A stretch of DNA of 64,000 nt from the NCBI GenBank assembly GCA_016617855.1, contig JAECUM010004953.1:1-64000 (forward strand). The letters are read 5' to 3'. The position numbers and the translations under genes were made by a program. A model generated the notes under the pieces. That model was not told the origin of the DNA. It made no database searches and worked only from the letters and a program-made list of their open reading frames with translations. Source of the DNA: Megalonaias nervosa. Its lineage: Eukaryota > Mollusca > Bivalvia > Unionida > Unionidae. Within the stretch, counting starts at the first letter, position 1, and each line of letters begins with the position of its first letter. Of this stretch, positions 58,530-64,000 are shown piece by piece.

Positions 58530-59784
58530 CTGAAATAAAACAAAAACAGTTTACAGCTAAGGTTACAGTCCAATCTAAACATCTGAATAGACACTTTGAC
58601 AAACAAGGAAAAGAAACATTCAAGACGGCCTTGTGGGCCTGATGATGTTCACATTGTTTACAAAAAACTTAACAGTGAACAACTTCACAAAGCAGGCTTA
58701 CACAGCATTGTAAGAACACAACCCTGAGTAAACTATCACCAAACATTATCAATTTTACGACCATCTGATAATTCTTTCCAAAGATAAAGGATTAATTAAA
58801 ATGCATAGATCTTGCTCATATTAGAATTTGTCAAAGATCTTGATTATATAAAATTATTTGCCAAGCTTTAACAAAATTAAACCCTAGTGCAGTAACAAAC
58901 TCAGACAATCAGATAAAAATACAAATTCTTAAAACAGCAGATCTTACTTAATCAGGAACCTTTCTAAAACTATAATGATTTAAGTTTATCTACCAAGTCT
59001 GAGCAAATTCCGATCAAACTTTGTCTCCAAAGCGAAAACAAGCACAGCCAATCAGAAACAGGATTAACTCATACATATATTTAGATCTTGCTCATAGTCA
59101 AATTCATCCAACACCTTGACTGTACCAGGGATAAGCGAATCCTATGACCTGGTGTCTTGGGCAAGTTTAACTCTTCACCTGGCTAGTGAAATTCTGTAAG
59201 GTACTGTTCTAGAGCATGTCAATTATTTTGAATGTGAAAAGTCAGAGAACTGCAGATTTCTAACCGATTTACTGCTAGCATGAAAAATAATCTGCCTCAG
59301 TTTAAAATGAGTTACTTTCAGAACTGAATAACATTAGTAAATGCCATTGCATTTAATGGAAAAAATAAGCAGCCCCAAGTTATTTACTGCTACTCAAAAG
59401 AACACTTGCTAACCTATGCTACAAAGTTCCTATCCACATAATGACACTCTGCAATGTGTATTTCAGGTTCACCATGGTTGCTACACTACGTCATAACCGG
59501 GATAGATACCACATAATTGCAGGGTAAGTTTTTTGCTTCTGGTTTCCTTATTTTCCACACAGCTTAAATAGGGCTGTGACTAAAGTACCTGGCGAATTGC
59601 ATAGAATCTGCATATATTAATCTTGTTGCCAAAGACTGACTGGTTTCTGCAAACATTCAAGTACAGTGACAATTTCAGTTGCAGAAACCAGACAGTCATT
59701 GGCTAAAAGAATAATACATGCAGATTTCTTGCAATTTACAATTATTGCATAGTACACTAGCTGTATTCAGTGGTTTTTCAGAGT
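58530..59784. other. Intron upstream of the first visible exon
   Basis: No MAN2A coding segment, no other domain. AT-rich; a short partial inverted similarity ('ggtttctgcaa' / 'tgcagaaacca' near 59642 and 59681) is seen. Confidence 0.5.
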
Positions 59785-59816
59785 CACTAGCATCTTTCAG
59801 ATAATGGTTTCAAACC

Positions 59817-59863
59817 TTATACAACCAAGTTAAAGCACATATTATTCATTATAACCTTATATA
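59817..59863 (+). repeat. ~42-bp minisatellite, left part (one unit)
   Basis: 'caaccaagttaaagcacata' plus 'ttattcattataaccttata'. The array continues at 61297-61440 after the inserted transposon. Confidence 0.85.
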
Positions 59864-61296
59864 CCATATTTACGGCATGTTTTTGGACGGCAAAAAATAA
59901 TTACTTTTTTTGTTGTCCGAATACATATTAAATTCTTTAATTAGGTGTCTGAAAACAAACAGTGGAAGATAAATTTGTGCCCCCCCCCGTCCGTAATGAA
60001 GTTACCATTAGCTCACATGGGGACATGCTGCCATGAAGTAAAACAAGTATTTTGTCTAACACCATGGAAAGGATAATGAATGAAAAACAGGCATTACTTG
60101 CCTATTTTGTCTATTTGATACATATCCATCCACCAGAAAACACAGCCATACATGTATTAGAGCCACGATTGTGTGCGTATTTTCAAAAAGAACCGCCATA
60201 TTAGTAATCTTGCAATTCACAATTTAACCCTCTACTAATCAGTGATCAATAAAATCTACCTTACAAACACATGCAAACTTTATGTCTGTGTAATTAAGAT
60301 ATTAATACAAACTAAATTAAAAAAATTTGGATTTATAATTCTGAAGATATTTATGACAGAAACATTTTAGTATCGAGAGTAGAAATACCGGTACATGTTT
60401 GATGGGTAATCTTAGAACACCAAGGGTGAGAGGCTCCATATGGGGTGAGTGTTGTACACACGCCTAGGAAGGGTAAAAATAACAAGCAAGTTGCAATATA
60501 CGAGTCGTTAATATGTAGGTATTTTTTTAAATAAAGGTGATCTATTTGTTGTGGTTCTCTCTTCTTTTTTTCCCACCTAGCCGAGGGTAGCTTCAAAATG
60601 AGTAGACCCTGTCAACTCGAAACAATTGACTGCTCAAAGATTGTTTTGATGCATGTTGGAGATTTCAGGGTGTCTAGGTGATAATTGTGCATACTATAAT
60701 TTGTGGGATTTCTTTGACAGGTGTGTTCGGAAATAAAAGGCAGCCATCTGGATTTCGTTAAAAGAGCACATGATGTACCGAACATGTTGCACCCACAATC
60801 AATATTTATTGTCTACAAAGAGGTTTATTACCTGGAGAACAATAACTAAATTTAAACCGTGGTACATAATGCCTAAGGGATAAGGGGTTTGTTTTGTTGC
60901 ACGATGCCATTGAATTTACTAATCCATACTGACTCTCTGATGTATTGTTTAATGATATAAAGCAGGGGTCATGGTTTCTAATCAAAGCCATAACTGTCAC
61001 ACCTGCTTGAAGTGGTTTTGTGTGTAACGATGCCTACAATGACAACCAATCCATGGAAGTTCGTGATCACATTAAATAATTGGCAACCAAATGAAGCAAA
61101 CTTTGTATCAGTTAAATTAACGGCAAACACACTGTGAATTTTACTTTAAACCGACGCAGCAGATCTTCTTAGATTGTGTCCGAAAGCATAAATTGTAGAT
61201 AAAATTATAGCGAAGCAACGTCCAAAAACTTACAAGGCATTTAAATATTATATTTGCCAAAAAAAAAAGGTGTCCGAAAACATACCGTAAATACGG
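59864..61296. mobile_element. 1.43-kb non-autonomous TA-target DNA transposon inside a minisatellite
   Basis: The left end is CCATATTTACGGCATGTTTT; the right end on the other strand is CCGTATTTACGGTATGTTTT. Inverted termini of about 24 bp have three mismatches and are flanked by TA on both sides. Subterminal 'gtccgaa..cata' motifs recur (59915, 61178, 61272). No transposase ORF. Removing the element restores the ~42-bp repeat phase, which confirms the boundaries. Superfamily not certain. Confidence 0.88.
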
Positions 61297-61440
61297 TAAC
61301 CAAGTTAAAGCACAAATTTTATTCATTATAACCTTTTATAACCATGTTAAAGCATAAATTTTATTCATTACAACCACATATAAAAAAGTTAAAGCATATA
61401 TTTTATTTGTTATAACCTTATATAACCAATAATTTATTCT
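61297..61440 (+). repeat. ~42-bp minisatellite, right part (three units)
   Basis: Units 'accaagttaaagcacaaatt' plus 'ttattcattataaccttttat', with diverged later copies ('aaaaaagttaaagcatat'). Confidence 0.85.
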
Positions 61441-62158
61441 AACAAGGAATAAATCCCAAATTGACACCTGTGACATAAAACTGCTGTACCTAATAAAAAA
61501 TACACAAGAAAATTGTATTGAGCTGTAAAATCTAAAAAGACGCTAAATATACTGATCAAGTAGTCCTTTGATTATTGTGCTGAAACTAGCTTAACATTAA
61601 AGGATATATTAATATAACAGCATATTAAATGGCCTTGGGTAATTATGAGATTTAATAAAGAATTGTTTTTGTATGGATCAAATGGAGGCATTAATTGTAC
61701 AACTTGTATGGCAATCAAAAGTACACACCTCCATTACTAGTAACATTCAATCACTTCATACATTACTAGGACAAGATCAGATGTAGCTCTTATAAAAAAT
61801 TGCTTGAGATTTTTCTGACATACAGATAATAGCTCTTAATTAATTTGAGTTATTGAAGCTGTACAAAAAAGGAATAGAATATTTTTGTAAATTCATGAAG
61901 TTTCTACTGTAAAATTTGAGCATTTGAAATTAAATGCAAGTAACGTTACTCATCCAGCAAAAGCAACTATCTGTATTTTTTTATGTTACTTAAAGCCAAG
62001 AACAAGTGAAAAAAATCTGCAGAAGAAGTACTTGTTTCCAAATCATTTGTTTGGGACAGGTTTATGAAGAAATGTTTACTTAATACTAGATACAGTATTT
62101 CTCCATCTGTCTAAAAGTAAAGGGTTGGTTTATTATCAGACAAATATTTAGAAGATAT
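61441..62158. other. Intronic sequence, no feature
   Basis: AT-rich, no recognised repeat or ORF, up to the 5' LTR. Confidence 0.45.
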
Positions 62159-63076
62159 TGTTACGTATATGTAATTAAATTGTTTGTGTGTTAGTTTTGA
62201 AATTCTTTTTATTTTTGTTTCATTACATTTTATAGTAATGATTATTTCCATGGGATTCGAAATTCTTTTCAGTAATTTGATATTTTCTTTTAGTAAATGT
62301 TGTTTATCTAAGACGTAAAACGTGTTACATGAGAATTATTTTTAGTTAACCTAGTTCGTCTTGGGTTGGGAAGTTCGTAAACAGGAAGTTAAAATGATTG
62401 GTCAGTATCAAGGCCATACTCTGCTTGCGTGATCACCATGTGTAAACAACGTTTTTTTTTGTTATTGGTTCTTAATTGGGGCTACACAGGCGTATGTGAT
62501 AAATGTCTTGTAGTAAGAGACCACATGACCCATCTCGCGAGACTGAAATGATGTTTTCTGGGGTTTAAATACGCATTCTTAATATTTTCTTGGAGAGCTG
62601 TTTTAACATCTTGAAGGAACAAGGTGTTTTTTTTATTTGTTGCCAGATTGTTTGTTTTTCATTTGTTTTTTGGATTTAATAATTTCTTCTCTAGAAAATT
62701 CAACAAGTGGACTTTTTTATAAAAAAAATTCTGAAAGATATTCATGGAAATTTATTCTGGAATTATTCGGAAACAAAAACTGTGATTCAACTGAGGAATT
62801 GTTGATATTCGTACATGGACCACATCTGACGTCATCGCCTTCCATATTTGTATGTCGTCGAGATTCGAACCTGGATTCTAATAGAACTATTTAGTGATAG
62901 GACTTGTATTTTTCATTCTTAGGATTAAATTTTGGATTATATTCACAAACTGTAAGTCCTATTTTCCAATTTTTACATTGTTTTCTAGGGAAATAAATTA
63001 TTTTGTTAAAATATACAAAGCTTGTTGGCTTTCACTCTTTTCTTTGTTACTGAGTACGAGCCCTTGTCATGTAACA
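62159..63076 (+). mobile_element. 5' LTR of a Ty3/Gypsy-type retrotransposon
   Basis: It begins TGTTACGTATATGTAATTAA and ends CATGTAACA, 918 bp, with TGTTAC/GTAACA inverted ends. It is homologous to the solo LTRs at 19930 and 52530. AATAAA is at 62992-62997, about 80 bases from the end. A primer-binding-like site and gag follow, so this is a 5' LTR; the 3' LTR is beyond 64000. The element lies opposite in strand to MAN2A. Confidence 0.92.
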
Positions 63077-63084
63077 AAGAAAAT

Positions 63085-63104
63085 TGGGTCGCTCGTCCTC
63101 GGGA
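63085..63104 (+). promoter_or_regulatory. Candidate tRNA primer-binding site
   Basis: TGGGTCGCTCGTCCTCGGGA starts eight bases after the LTR end. It starts with TGG (complement of tRNA CCA) and resembles the tRNA-Pro-type 'TGG..GCTCGTCC..GGGAT' sites. The exact tRNA is not determined. Confidence 0.6.
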
Positions 63105-63235
63105 TATATGAATTTTGGTTAAATATTTCAGAAAATTGTTTTTTGAAATTTAAATTCCCCTAGTCTTTAAATCCCAAGTACTATTTTACATTTTTATTTG
63201 AAATCTTAAGTGAAAACAACAGGCTTTCATTCACA

Positions 63236-64000
63236 ATGTCATCAAAAGTGGAAATATTTCTTTCTAATCCAACTCAGGAACAGTTGGATAGTCTGAAAAA
63301 AGATGAGTTGCTTGAACTTGCCAGAAAGTACGATCTTTCTGAAGCAAAATCTTCCTGAACGAAACAAGAAATTAAAAATATTCTGATCCAATATTTGGTG
63401 GGGAAAAATATTTTTGATAAAAGTGTTTTGGCTTCGGTCAGTAAGTCGGTATCGGACTCTGACATAAAAGTAATGGAATTAAAAATGGCATATAAGATAG
63501 AAGTAGAGTTAAGGAAGCTCGAGCTTCAGAAAGAAGAAAAAGAGAAACAAATGCAGTTGCAATTAGAAGAAAAGCAAATGCAATTGCAATTTGAAAAAGA
63601 GGAGAGAGAGAGACAGGAGAGGAAGAAAGATAGACAAATGAAATTATAATTTGAGAAAGAGGAGAGAGAGAGACAGGAAAGGGAGAAAGATAAACAATTA
63701 CAATTTGAGAAAGAGGAGAGAGAGAGACAGATGCAATTACAAAGAGAGAAGGGTGAAAGGGAATTTCAAATTAGAATGAAAGAATTTGAACTGGCAAGTG
63801 AAAAGCACACTTCCACTTCACATACAAATTCAAGTTTTGACATTACAAGAAATATCAGGTTAGTTCCCCCTTTTAGCGAAAAGGAAGTAGACAAATATTT
63901 CATTTATTTTGAAAAAGTTGCTGAAAATTTGAAATGGCCAAGGGAGCATTGGACTCAATTATTGCAATGTGTACTTTTTGGAAAAGCCCGAAATATCTAT
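63236..64000 (+). pseudogene. Ty3/Gypsy gag, broken by two stops, truncated by window end
   Basis: The frame opens with ATG at 63236-63238 and an N-terminal helix containing LDSLKKDELLELARKYDL. A Glu/Gln/Lys-rich coiled coil follows (about 63490-63790, repeated EKEERERQ). A capsid-like segment starts near 63855 with LVPPFSEKEVDKYF and includes ENLKWPREHWTQLLQ. That last part resembles the SCAN-like capsid of Gmr1-type Gypsy elements. In-frame stops are TGA at 63356-63358 and TAA at 63647-63649. The frame is otherwise intact to the window edge, so the copy is fairly young but disabled in gag. Confidence 0.85.

Noticed and set aside
60351..61326. Minus-strand ORFs that could have been upstream MAN2A exons
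   Set aside because: None contains GH38 catalytic motifs, and they fall inside the TA-target transposon.

Overview
The window is eukaryotic, AT-rich and repeat-dense. It looks like a lophotrochozoan genome, most likely a mollusc and probably a bivalve. This is inference from repeat style: tRNA-derived SINEs with a conserved core, arrays built on 'ggccataactctgtgaaatat' and 'tgaccttgacctttgacc' type units, and DIRS, Penelope, Ty3/Gypsy, hAT, piggyBac and TA-target DNA elements side by side. No species is claimed.

The only host gene I can support lies on the minus strand. It is the C-terminal half of a Golgi class II alpha-mannosidase (GH38, MAN2A type), split into ten exons between 58529 and 10819. 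All ten exon joins have GT/AG boundaries and agree in phase, giving about 502 residues and a stop codon at 10819-10821. The signal anchor, stem and catalytic N-terminal half must lie beyond 64000. Introns run from 391 bp to about 10 kb and are filled with mobile elements and tandem repeats. Positions 1-10818 are 3' of the stop and hold only repeats.

Layout on the + axis: 1-10818 3' flank (satellites, two SINEs); 10819-12331 last two exons; 12332-18970 intron with a hAT transposase pseudogene, a 142-bp palindrome and a 36-bp array; 18971-19104 exon; 19105-27316 intron with a solo LTR, a 54-bp array and a deleted piggyBac; 27317-27458 exon; 27459-33373 intron with a 33-bp array, a SINE and a 140-bp satellite; 33374-33510 exon; 33511-43486 intron with a decayed DIRS-like element, a 1.7-kb TA-target transposon and a Penelope-like fragment with a hammerhead-like motif; 43487-44112 two exons; 44113-49044 intron with a second DIRS-like fragment carrying a 30-bp array; 49045-49141 exon; 49142-55653 intron with a solo LTR; 55654-58529 two exons; 58530-64000 upstream intron with a 1.4-kb transposon inside a minisatellite and the 5' LTR plus broken gag of a Ty3/Gypsy element.

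I found no operon-like or defence-like system. The observations most worth a second look are the hammerhead-like motif beside the Penelope fragment, a dispersed double-hairpin repeat family (five copies), the inverted duplication at the hAT 3' end, independent short-period expansions inside one satellite family, and a transposon whose empty site can be read from the surrounding minisatellite.
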